Positions 6,793 to 12,662 of a DNA stretch of 12,662 nt are shown here, piece after piece; position 1 is the stretch's first letter, and each line of letters opens with the position of its first letter. The stretch spans positions 1 to 12,662 of the forward strand of contig DASZMJ010000052.1 in NCBI GenBank assembly GCA_035551935.1, in the 5' to 3' direction. A program made the position numbers and the translations under genes. The notes beneath the pieces were generated by a model that was not told the origin of the DNA, searched no databases, and was given only the letters and a program-made list of their open reading frames with translations. The stretch comes from DASZMJ01 sp035551935 (GTDB taxonomy: Bacteria; Planctomycetota; Planctomycetia; Isosphaerales; Isosphaeraceae).

Positions 6793-6917
6793 GTAGCAGG
6801 CACGCTCCGCGTGCCGTCCGCCACACCAAAGACGCTCTTGTGGCTCGGCGGACGGCACGCGGAGCGTGCCTGCTACGAGGAAGAGAAGGCGGACGGCACG
6901 CGGAGCGTGCCTGCTAC
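6793..6917. repeat. Palindromic repeat cluster 2 in a convergent gap
   Basis: Three perfect copies of the 30-bp unit lie between the convergent GNAT and helicase-domain genes. They are forward at 6793-6822 and inverted at 6847-6876 and 6888-6917. The first pair forms a long stem with a 24-nt loop containing CTCTTGTGG. The order (forward, loop, inverted, short linker, inverted) is the same as in cluster 1. As RNA, the first pair would form a strong stem on either strand, so it may end transcription from both flanking genes. It has no U-tract, so it is not a standard intrinsic terminator. Confidence 0.92.
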
Positions 6918-6936
6918 GGGGGCGGAAAGCGTGCCC

Positions 6937-9159
6937 TCACCAGCGGCGGTGCTTCTTCGTCGTGTTGGCCCGCGCCTTGGACTTGCCGGCGGGGGCGTCG
7001 ACGACGATGCCGAGGTTCAGGAGCTTGGTGCGGTGGGCCGCCGAGATGGTCGTCTCGGGGATCGAGACGAGGGTGTCGCTGATCCGCTCGACCTGCTTGC
7101 CGAGCGCCGCGACGACGCGGTCGGCGGCGCCGCGGTCGGGGCAGCGGAGGACGGTCAACGTCGCGGGCGTGACGCGACGGACCCAGCCGCCCCAGGTCTC
7201 GACCTCCTTGAGCACGTTGGCCGGCACGGCCGTCGTCGCGTGCCGCTCCAGGCGCCTGGCGATCTGCTCGGGGGGTAGGCCGTTGGCGACGGCCTTCAGG
7301 ACCGACTCGCGGGTGATCTTGAAGATCAAGGCCCCCTGGCCGGCGAGCCCCTTGGGCCGCTCGCAGAACGGGGCGAGCTCGGCGGCGGGGGCGGGGTCGG
7401 GGCCGATGACGACGACGCTGAAGTCGGGCTGCACGACCACCTTCGCCGCCCCCGTCGGCGCGCCGACGAGGTCCTCGGCCGCGACCTTCCGGCCGAAATA
7501 CGCGTCGTACCGCGGGTGCCGCGCGACCACGGCGTCGCCCGCCTCGTCGAGCCCGACCCGGAAACACCCCAACGGGATCAGCCGGGTCGCCAGGATGGAC
7601 CGGAGCGCGACCTTCGCCGCGACCTCGAGCTGCTCCTCCAGCGCAGGGACCTGGCGCGACTGGAAGATCACCCGCACCTGCTCCGGCTCGCCGCCGAGCC
7701 GGAGCGGGTTCGACGGCCCGGACGCCAGGCGTTCCAGCGCGCCCTCGAGCTTGACGAACTCGCCCATCGGCAACGATTGGAACGCCCGGTCGATCGCCTC
7801 GCGGAGGGCCTTCCGGTCCTCCGGCCGGGCGTCGAAGTAATAGGGCGACCACCCCTTCTTCGCCGCCTTCAACGCGACGAGGTCGACGCCGAGGAAGAGG
7901 CGGTCGGTCGCGCCGTAATAGGAGACCCCGAAGCCGTCGAAGACGTCGATGTCGTCGAAGTCGCCGAAGGAGGAAGACCCGGGCCGGCGGCCGGCGGCCG
8001 GGCCGCGGAGGAAGTCGTAGAGGGTGGCATACTGCCGGTCGAGGCCGCCCGACAGCCATGCCTTGCCGGCGTCGTTGAGGTGCAGGCGCGGGCGAGCGGC
8101 CTCGGGGACGACCTTGACCAGCTTCAACCCCTGGGCGAACAGGAGGGCGTCGTCGAGCCGGTCGTCGGCCGAGCGCTTCGTGAAGGATTCGAGCCAGTCG
8201 GGGAACGGGGTGAAGACGCCGAGGAACCGATCGACGTCCTTCGCGAAGATGGCGCCGTCCTGCCGGATCTTGGGCGGCTCGGCGGCGACCTCGAGCAGGA
8301 ACGCGCGGAGGTCGGCGACGAACCACCCCCCTTCCGGGCCGTGGTCGCGGGGCGTCGACGGCACCAGCGCCGGGCGCTCGCGGGGCCGGTCCTTGCGCTC
8401 CAGGCCCTCGACGACCGCCGGCAGCAGGCCGACGACCAGCTCGAGCGACTCGGGCCGCAGGTCCTCGAAGACGACCAGCCGGGCGATCAGCGCGTCGAGC
8501 GTCGCGCGGACCTCCTCCACCGTCGCGCCGACGCGGTCGGCGAGTCCCTCCGGTTCGACGAGACGGTCGGGACCCTTCAGCGCGTCGAGCACCTTCGGGA
8601 CCAAGGGGTCCTTCAGGTCCCCCGTCGCCCAGGCCGGCCAGCGGTGGTTGGCGACGAACAGCGCGATCGCCTCCTCGTCGCGATACGGGAGGGGGACCTT
8701 GGCGCGCTCGAGGACGTCGTGGAGGACGTCGGTCAATCCGGGAGAAGTGAAAATATATTTGCAGAAACGGACCAGGTCGTCCGTCCCGCCGCCGGTGAGG
8801 ACCCGGCCGCGGCGGAGGTTGCGCATGCGGGCGGCGAAGTCGAGGGTCGCCGGCGCGGCGAAGACGCGGGGGGCCTTGGACTTCGCGTTGCCGGGCCGGA
8901 CCTCGACGAAGCTGGCGGCGACCAGCTCGTCGAGCGCGTGCTTCGGGATCTTGTCGACGGCGATATTCGGCTGCGCCTGCGAGTCGGGCTTCGCCGGCCC
9001 CTTGACCTCGTCGAGGAAGGCCCGCCGTGCCCCGGGCCCGAGCCCCTGCCACTTCGCGTCCCAGGCCGGGAGCCGGTCGCGACGGAACGACCTCTCGTGC
9101 GGCGCCTGCGGCTCCTTCACCGCGCCGGGCCCCTTCCAGCCCCAGATGCCATAGCCCAT
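6937..9159 (-). CDS. Large protein with XPB/Ssl2-type helicase-associated domain (Helicase_C_3-like), no motor
   Basis: This 740-residue soluble protein has no Walker A, DEAD/DEAH box or other helicase motif. About residues 570-660 run from KVVVQPDFSVVVIG through ALIFKITRESVLKAVANGLPPEQIARRLERH to WGGWVRRV. This matches my recollection of the helicase C-terminal domain 3 found beside the XPB/Ssl2 motor and in stand-alone bacterial proteins. Upstream, GLADRVGATVEEVRATLDALIARLVVFEDL (about 215-245) looks like a winged helix, and the C-terminus is Lys/Arg-rich (GKSKARANTTKKHRR), suggesting nucleic-acid binding. ATG 9159 is preceded by GGGGAGG (rc of 9169-9175) with 9-nt spacing. An extension to 9198 is open but lacks such support. 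Codons for the KYIFT stretch near 8745-8765 are unusually AT-rich. Role unknown; a DNA-repair or transcription link is only suggested by the domain. It is convergent with the GNAT gene across cluster 2. Confidence 0.75.
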   Translation of the reverse strand: MGYGIWGWKGPGAVKEPQAPHERSFRRDRLPAWDAKWQGLGPGARRAFLDEVKGPAKPDSQAQPNIAVDKIPKHALDELVAASFVEVRPGNAKSKAPRVFAAPATLDFAARMRNLRRGRVLTGGGTDDLVRFCKYIFTSPGLTDVLHDVLERAKVPLPYRDEEAIALFVANHRWPAWATGDLKDPLVPKVLDALKGPDRLVEPEGLADRVGATVEEVRATLDALIARLVVFEDLRPESLELVVGLLPAVVEGLERKDRPRERPALVPSTPRDHGPEGGWFVADLRAFLLEVAAEPPKIRQDGAIFAKDVDRFLGVFTPFPDWLESFTKRSADDRLDDALLFAQGLKLVKVVPEAARPRLHLNDAGKAWLSGGLDRQYATLYDFLRGPAAGRRPGSSSFGDFDDIDVFDGFGVSYYGATDRLFLGVDLVALKAAKKGWSPYYFDARPEDRKALREAIDRAFQSLPMGEFVKLEGALERLASGPSNPLRLGGEPEQVRVIFQSRQVPALEEQLEVAAKVALRSILATRLIPLGCFRVGLDEAGDAVVARHPRYDAYFGRKVAAEDLVGAPTGAAKVVVQPDFSVVVIGPDPAPAAELAPFCERPKGLAGQGALIFKITRESVLKAVANGLPPEQIARRLERHATTAVPANVLKEVETWGGWVRRVTPATLTVLRCPDRGAADRVVAALGKQVERISDTLVSIPETTISAAHRTKLLNLGIVVDAPAGKSKARANTTKKHRRW

Positions 9160-9168
9160 GATCGACCG

Positions 9169-9175
9169 CCTCCCC
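9169..9175 (-). promoter_or_regulatory. Ribosome binding site for the helicase-domain gene
   Basis: On the minus strand GGGGAGG sits 9 nt before ATG 9159. It favours this start over the longer in-frame reading to 9198. Confidence 0.5.
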
Positions 9176-9231
9176 GAGTCACCCTCCCCGGATCGCATCT
9201 CCCCCAGCTTACCCGATCGGGGGGCGGAGTC

Positions 9232-9311
9232 GTAGCGGGCACGCTCCGCGTGCCGACCGCATTCCCAGCCTCTTGTGTCCGGTCGGACGGCACGCGGAGC
9301 GTGCCTGCTCC
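9232..9311. repeat. Palindromic repeat cluster 3 in a divergent gap
   Basis: One forward unit (9232-9260) and one inverted unit (9281-9311) flank a 20-nt loop that again contains CTCTTGTG. The units differ from the clusters 1 and 2 consensus at several bases (for example AGCGGGC for AGCAGGC, GACCGC for GTCCGC), so this copy is older or from a sister subtype. It lies between the divergent helicase-domain gene and the UDP-glucuronate decarboxylase gene, just upstream of the promoter candidate at 9334. Confidence 0.88.
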
Positions 9312-9333
9312 GAAAGACGACGCGGCATTCGGG

Positions 9334-9363
9334 TTGTCAGGGCGGCGCGATCGGTCCTATCCT
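9334..9363 (+). promoter_or_regulatory. Candidate sigma-70-type promoter for the UDP-sugar module
   Basis: TTGTCA (9334-9339, five of six) is followed after 18 bp by TATCCT (9358-9363, four of six). Transcription would start near 9370, about 40 nt before the TTG start at 9411. The position between palindrome cluster 3 and the first gene fits well. Confidence 0.42.
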
Positions 9364-9397
9364 ATGCTGGTGTGCGGCGAGACGGCAGCGGGACCGC

Positions 9398-9402
9398 GGA
9401 GG
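9398..9402 (+). promoter_or_regulatory. Ribosome binding site that selects a TTG start
   Basis: GGAGG lies 8 nt before TTG 9411-9413. The frame is open further upstream to 9273, but that part translates palindrome cluster 3 and precedes the likely transcript start. The site and the family N-terminus both favour TTG 9411. Confidence 0.6.
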
Positions 9403-9410
9403 CTACGGCG

Positions 9411-10346
9411 TTGCGAACGGTCATCACCGGCGGGGCGGGGTTCGTCGGCTCGCACCTCTGCGAGCGGTTCCTGGCCGAGGGGCACGAGGTCGTCTGCGTC
9501 GACAACCTCCTGACCGGCCACCGTCGCAACATCGCGCACTTGGTCGACCGGCCCACCTTCACGTTCCTCGAGCACAACATCTCGGGGCCGTTGCACATCG
9601 ACGGGGCGGTCGACAACGTGCTGCACTTCGCCAGCCCGGCCAGCCCGGCCGACTACCTTGAGCATCCGATCCCGACCCTCAAGGTCGGCGCGCTGGGGAC
9701 CCACAACGCCCTGGGCCTGGCCAAGGCCAAGGACGCCCGGTTCCTGCTGGCCAGCACCTCCGAGGTCTACGGCGACCCCGAGGTCCACCCCCAGCGCGAG
9801 GACTACTGGGGCCACGTCAACCCGATCGGCCCCCGCGGCTGCTACGACGAGGCCAAGCGGTTCGCCGAGGCCATCACCATGGCCTACCACCGCTACCACG
9901 GCGTCAAGACCCGGATCGTCCGGATCTTCAACACCTACGGCCCCCGCATGCGGCTCAACGACGGCCGCGTCCTGCCCGCGTTCATGGGCCAGGTCCTCCG
10001 CGGCGAGCCCCTGACCGTCTTCGGCGAGGGGCAGCAGACCCGCAGCTTCTGCTACGTCACCGACCTCGTCGAGGGCATCTACCGGCTCCTCCACGTCGAC
10101 TTCTCCGAGCCGGTGAACATCGGCAACCCGGCCGAGATCACCGTCCTGGAGCTGGCCCGCGAGATCATCGCGATGGTGCCGGGGACGAAGTCCACGATCG
10201 TCTACCGCGACCTCCCCCAGGACGACCCCAAGCGGCGCCGACCCGACATCTCGCGGGCGCAGAAGCTCTTGAATCACTGGGCGCCGACCGTCGACCGCGC
10301 CGACGGCCTGCGGCGGACGCTCGACTACTTCCGGACGGTCGTCTAA
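9411..10346 (+). CDS. uxs: UDP-glucuronate decarboxylase (UDP-xylose synthase)
   Basis: This 311-residue short-chain dehydrogenase/epimerase converts UDP-glucuronate to UDP-xylose with bound NAD, in the cytoplasm. The Rossmann motif TGGAGFVGSHL is at residues 6-16, and the catalytic set is T116-S117-E118 (STSEVYGDPEVHPQ) with Y145-x3-K149 (GCYDEAKRF). The runs HPIPTLKVGALGTHN, WGHVNPIGPRGCYDEAKR, RIFNTYGPRM and QQTRSFCYVTDLVEGI are diagnostic of the UXS clade as opposed to GalE or RmlB. Length is that of the soluble bacterial enzyme. The start is TTG 9411, set by the GGAGG site and by the MRTVITGGAGFVG N-terminus. The glycosyltransferase begins 4 nt after the stop, so the two are almost certainly cotranscribed. 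UDP-xylose would feed a surface glycan; the UDP-glucose dehydrogenase that makes UDP-glucuronate is not in the window. Confidence 0.94.
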   Translation: MRTVITGGAGFVGSHLCERFLAEGHEVVCVDNLLTGHRRNIAHLVDRPTFTFLEHNISGPLHIDGAVDNVLHFASPASPADYLEHPIPTLKVGALGTHNALGLAKAKDARFLLASTSEVYGDPEVHPQREDYWGHVNPIGPRGCYDEAKRFAEAITMAYHRYHGVKTRIVRIFNTYGPRMRLNDGRVLPAFMGQVLRGEPLTVFGEGQQTRSFCYVTDLVEGIYRLLHVDFSEPVNIGNPAEITVLELAREIIAMVPGTKSTIVYRDLPQDDPKRRRPDISRAQKLLNHWAPTVDRADGLRRTLDYFRTVV

Positions 10347-10350
10347 GGCG

Positions 10351-11466
10351 ATGGCCCGCATCCTCGCCTTCGCGACCCAGGGCTCCGGCGGCGACGACGA
10401 GGCCCGGCTGCGCGGCCTCCTGGCCGCCCTGCCCGCCGAGTTCTTCCCGTTCGATCGCCGCGCGAAGAAGGCCAGCCTCCGCGCCTTGCGGGCCGCGATC
10501 CGCCGCGACCGGCCCGACCTCGTCGTGATGGAAGGGACCGGCCTGGCCGGCGGCCTGGCGGTCCTGGCCGGGAGGCTCTTGCACGGCGTCCCCTACGTCG
10601 TCAGCAGCGGCGACGCCGTCGGCCCGTTCCTGGCCGCTCGACGGCCGATCCTCGGGCCGTTCGCCGCGGCCTACGAGCGCCTCCTCTGTCGCCTTGCGGC
10701 CGGCTTCATCGGCTGGAGCCCTTATCTCACCGGCCGCGCGCTCACGTTCGGCACCCCTCGCGCCATGACCGCCGCGAGCTGGGCCCCCGCGCCCAGGTCG
10801 GGCGAGCACCTGGCCTCGGCCCGCGCCGAGGTCCGCGGCCGGCTGGGCATCCCTCCGGACGCGACCGTCTTCGGCATCATCGGGTCCCTGGGGCTGACCC
10901 GCCGCGTCGGCTACTGCTACGGCCTCGAGCTGGCGCGGGCGCTGGCGAAGGTCGACCGGCCCGACGTCCGGGCCTTGATCGTCGGCGACGGCGACGGCCG
11001 TCCTCGACTCGAGGAGATCGGCCGGTCGATCCCCGGCGGCCGGCTCGTGCTGACGGGTCGCGTGCCGCGCGACGCGGTGCCGGACCACCTCGCCGCGATG
11101 GACGTGGCGAGCCTGCCGCAGAGCGTCGACGGCGTCGGCAGCTTCCGCTACACGACCAAGATCAGCGAGTACCTCGACGCGGGCTTGCCCGTCGTCACCG
11201 GCCGGATCCCGATGGCCTACGACCTCGACGGCGGCTGGCTCTGGCGGCTCGCCGGCCGGGCCCCCTGGGACGAGGCCTACGTCGAGGCGCTCGCCGTCCT
11301 GATGCGGACGATCACCCCCGAGGCCCTCGCGACTCGCCGCGCGGCGGTGCCGCGATCCTTGCCCGAATTCGACCGCGCACGGCAGGTCGCCCGCGTCACG
11401 GCGTTCCTCACCGAGCTGATCGCCGACCGCGGGGGCCAGGTGGTGACCCCGTCGCCGATCGGCTAA
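10351..11466 (+). CDS. GT-B glycosyltransferase (GT4-like)
   Basis: This 371-residue soluble protein looks like a family-4-type glycosyltransferase. The N-terminal half has alternating strands and helices with PDLVVMEGTGLAGG and VPYVVSSGDAVG. The C-terminal half has VFGIIGSLG, RALIVGDGDG and LVLTGRVPRDAVPDHLAAMDVASLPQ. It then has YTTKISEYLDAGLPVVTG, the GT4 nucleotide-sugar-binding end, where K270 and E273 align with the usual Lys and Glu. The second Glu of an E-x7-E motif is not obvious. The gene starts 4 nt after the decarboxylase stop, so translational coupling is likely, and the neighbours suggest UDP-xylose or UDP-galactose as donor. Neither donor nor acceptor can be read from the sequence. 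The N-terminal half is poorly conserved by eye, as is usual for the acceptor domain. Confidence 0.83.
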   Translation: MARILAFATQGSGGDDEARLRGLLAALPAEFFPFDRRAKKASLRALRAAIRRDRPDLVVMEGTGLAGGLAVLAGRLLHGVPYVVSSGDAVGPFLAARRPILGPFAAAYERLLCRLAAGFIGWSPYLTGRALTFGTPRAMTAASWAPAPRSGEHLASARAEVRGRLGIPPDATVFGIIGSLGLTRRVGYCYGLELARALAKVDRPDVRALIVGDGDGRPRLEEIGRSIPGGRLVLTGRVPRDAVPDHLAAMDVASLPQSVDGVGSFRYTTKISEYLDAGLPVVTGRIPMAYDLDGGWLWRLAGRAPWDEAYVEALAVLMRTITPEALATRRAAVPRSLPEFDRARQVARVTAFLTELIADRGGQVVTPSPIG

Positions 11467-11481
11467 CCTGGGACGGGTTTC

Positions 11482-11510
11482 TTGGCTCCCCCGTCGGAAT
11501 CCTCGATAAC
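11482..11510 (+). promoter_or_regulatory. Candidate internal promoter for galE
   Basis: TTGGCT (11482-11487, four of six) and GATAAC (11505-11510, four of six) are 17 bp apart in the 80-bp gap before galE. The transcript would begin near 11517, about 30 nt before the ATG. It may let galE be expressed separately from the two genes upstream. Confidence 0.35.
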
Positions 11511-11546
11511 GAACGGTCGTCGGGTCGAAGCCCCGGCGTTTGGTCC

Positions 11547-12527
11547 ATGCGAATCCTCGTCGTCGGCGGCGCCGGGTATATCGGCAGCCACGCCGTCCGC
11601 CTGCTCCTCCGCCACGGCCACGAGGTCCGGGTCCTCGACAACCTCGAGTTCGGCCACCGCGGCGCCGTCCCCCCCGAGACCTTCATCCGCGGCGACCTGG
11701 CCGACCCCGCCGCGCTCGAGGAGGCCCTCGACGGGATGGACGCGGTGATGCACTTCGCCGCGTACGCCTCGGTCCCGGATAGCGTGACCGACCCGGCCAG
11801 GTACTACCGCAACAACGTCGTCGGCACGCTCAACCTGCTCGACGCCATGCGCGCCAGGAAGGTCCACAAGATCGTCTTCTCGTCGACCGCGGCGACCTAC
11901 GGCGTGGCCCAGCGGGTGCCGATCAGCGAGGAGGACCCGAAGGACCCGATCAACCCCTACGGGTTCACCAAGCTGGCGATGGAGCGGGCGTTGGCCGACT
12001 ACGCCGTGGCCTACGGCTTCGGCTCGGCGGCGCTGCGTTATTTCAACGCCTGCGGCGCCGCCGACGACGGCACGATCGGCGAGGACCACAAGCCCGAGGC
12101 GCACCTGATCCCGATCGTCCTCCAGGTCGCGCTCGGCCAGCGCCCGCACGTCGAGGTCTACGGCACCGACTACCCGACGCCCGACGGCACCTGCATCCGC
12201 GACTATATCCACGTCGAGGACCTCGCCGAGGCCCACCGCCTGGTGCTCGACCGGCTCGAGTCGGGCAAGGCCCGCGCCTACAACGTGGCGACCGGCCAGG
12301 GGGCGAGCGTCCGCGAGGTCATCGAGGCTGCCCGCCGCGTCACCGGCCGCCCGATCTCCGGCGTCGATCGCCCCCGACGCCTCGGCGACCCACCCGTGCT
12401 CGTCGCCAGCGGCCAGGCCCTCCGCCGCGACACCGGCTGGTCCCCCCGCTACACCGACATCGAGGGCATCGTCCGCTCCGCCTGGGCGTGGCACTCCGCC
12501 CACCCCCGCGGCTACGACGACCGCTAG
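11547..12527 (+). CDS. galE: UDP-glucose 4-epimerase
   Basis: This 326-residue cytoplasmic enzyme interconverts UDP-glucose and UDP-galactose using tightly bound NAD. The Rossmann motif VGGAGYIGSHA is at residues 6-16. FSSTAATYG places T114 at the catalytic Ser/Thr position, and NPYGFTK gives Y138-x3-K142. RYFNACGA and YGTDYPTPDGTCIRDYIHVEDLA are highly conserved in GalE and distinguish it from related epimerases. The C-terminus, AWAWHSAHPRGY, is the normal GalE end, so the protein is complete despite the transposase immediately downstream. No clear ribosome site precedes ATG 11547. It follows the glycosyltransferase by 80 bp on the same strand and would supply UDP-galactose for glycan assembly or salvage of galactose. 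The stop TAG (12525-12527) is 7 bp from the convergent transposase stop. Confidence 0.95.
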   Translation: MRILVVGGAGYIGSHAVRLLLRHGHEVRVLDNLEFGHRGAVPPETFIRGDLADPAALEEALDGMDAVMHFAAYASVPDSVTDPARYYRNNVVGTLNLLDAMRARKVHKIVFSSTAATYGVAQRVPISEEDPKDPINPYGFTKLAMERALADYAVAYGFGSAALRYFNACGAADDGTIGEDHKPEAHLIPIVLQVALGQRPHVEVYGTDYPTPDGTCIRDYIHVEDLAEAHRLVLDRLESGKARAYNVATGQGASVREVIEAARRVTGRPISGVDRPRRLGDPPVLVASGQALRRDTGWSPRYTDIEGIVRSAWAWHSAHPRGYDDR

Positions 12528-12662
12528 TGGATCGTCACTCGGTAATTTTCGGGTAGAGGTGCCTCAGCTTGATCCGGGCATCCTCCGTGGTGAAGTGCCA
12601 CTCGACGCCCACCTGCTTCGCGTTGCGGCGCGTGCCCCAGGCGCCGGCCTCCTCGGCCACCT
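12526..12662 (-). mobile_element. Likely end of an IS630-type insertion sequence (partial)
   Basis: The transposase tail implies an insertion sequence extending beyond the window. IS630/Tc1-type elements insert at TA dinucleotides (family knowledge). The only TA between galE coding sequence and the transposase stop is at 12525-12526, inside the galE TAG stop. The element boundary may therefore lie at this TA. The terminal inverted repeat cannot be verified because the other end is missing. Confidence 0.5.
12535..12662 (-). CDS. C-terminal fragment of an IS630-family (DDE_3) transposase
   Basis: On the minus strand the frame entering the window edge gives 41 complete codons ending at TGA (rc of 12535-12537). 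It reads AWGTRRNAKQVGVEW and then HFTTEDARIKLRHLYPKITE. The pattern of Trp, Arg-Asn-Ala-Lys, then W-x-F-T-T-x-D-A-R-x-K-L-x-x-L-Y-P is the standard end of IS630/DDE_3 transposases, which are abundant in planctomycetes. The catalytic Asp/Glu residues lie outside the window, so activity cannot be judged. The gene ends 7 bp from galE, so if an IS end lies on this side it must be almost at the transposase stop codon. Confidence 0.82.
   Translation of the reverse strand, partial: VAEEAGAWGTRRNAKQVGVEWHFTTEDARIKLRHLYPKITE

Noticed and set aside
5535..6824. A 429-codon minus-strand frame opposite the ferredoxin and GNAT genes
   Set aside because: It spans two well-supported genes and starts inside repeat cluster 2.
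6937..9159. Helicase-like protein as part of a phage-defence island
   Set aside because: There is no motor domain and no nuclease, methyltransferase or other defence gene next to it; the neighbours are ordinary metabolic genes.
7516..9513. A 665-codon plus-strand frame opposite the helicase-domain gene
   Set aside because: It has no domain signature, crosses repeat cluster 3 and runs into the decarboxylase gene out of frame.
10165..11088. A 307-codon minus-strand frame opposite the decarboxylase end and the glycosyltransferase
   Set aside because: Low-complexity translation; the plus-strand frames show conserved motifs.

Overview
The window is very GC-rich DNA with dense coding on both strands. 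It looks like a planctomycete chromosome, most likely Isosphaeraceae-like. This is an inference from the base composition, the large Ig/cadherin-like surface protein tail, an IS630-type transposase, a divergent sigma-54-type activator, and a family of nested palindromes with core GGCACGCTCCGCGTGCC in three intergenic gaps. I could not run any database search.

Layout. Positions 2-277 hold the C-terminal end of a secreted Ig/cadherin-like protein. It converges on a response regulator fused to a sigma-54 AAA+ domain (290-2098, minus), whose ATPase core has lost several catalytic residues. A gap of about 880 bp (2099-2978) separates this gene from a divergently transcribed Wzx-like polysaccharide flippase (2979-4490). 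The gap carries a 213-bp near-perfect inverted repeat and promoter-like sites facing both ways. The flippase ends 1 bp from a convergent LmbE/BshB1-type deacetylase (4492-5184, minus). Next, on the plus strand, come a Rieske ferredoxin (5444-5752) and a tandem GNAT acetyltransferase (5817-6779). A second palindrome cluster separates the GNAT gene from a convergent 740-residue protein with an XPB/Ssl2-type helicase-associated domain but no helicase motor (6937-9159, minus). A third cluster precedes a three-gene sugar module: UDP-glucuronate decarboxylase (9411-10346), a GT-B glycosyltransferase (10351-11466) and UDP-glucose 4-epimerase (11547-12527). The window ends inside an IS630-family transposase (12535-12662, minus), whose stop codon lies 7 bp from the galE stop.

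How the genes fit together. The clearest functional theme is cell-surface glycan production: UDP-xylose and UDP-galactose supply, one glycosyltransferase and, 5 kb upstream, a flippase. The deacetylase could belong to bacillithiol synthesis or to glycan modification. The remaining genes are ordinary accessory or housekeeping genes. I do not see a convincing new multi-gene system. The most unusual signals are the composite palindromic element family and the catalytically altered activator.
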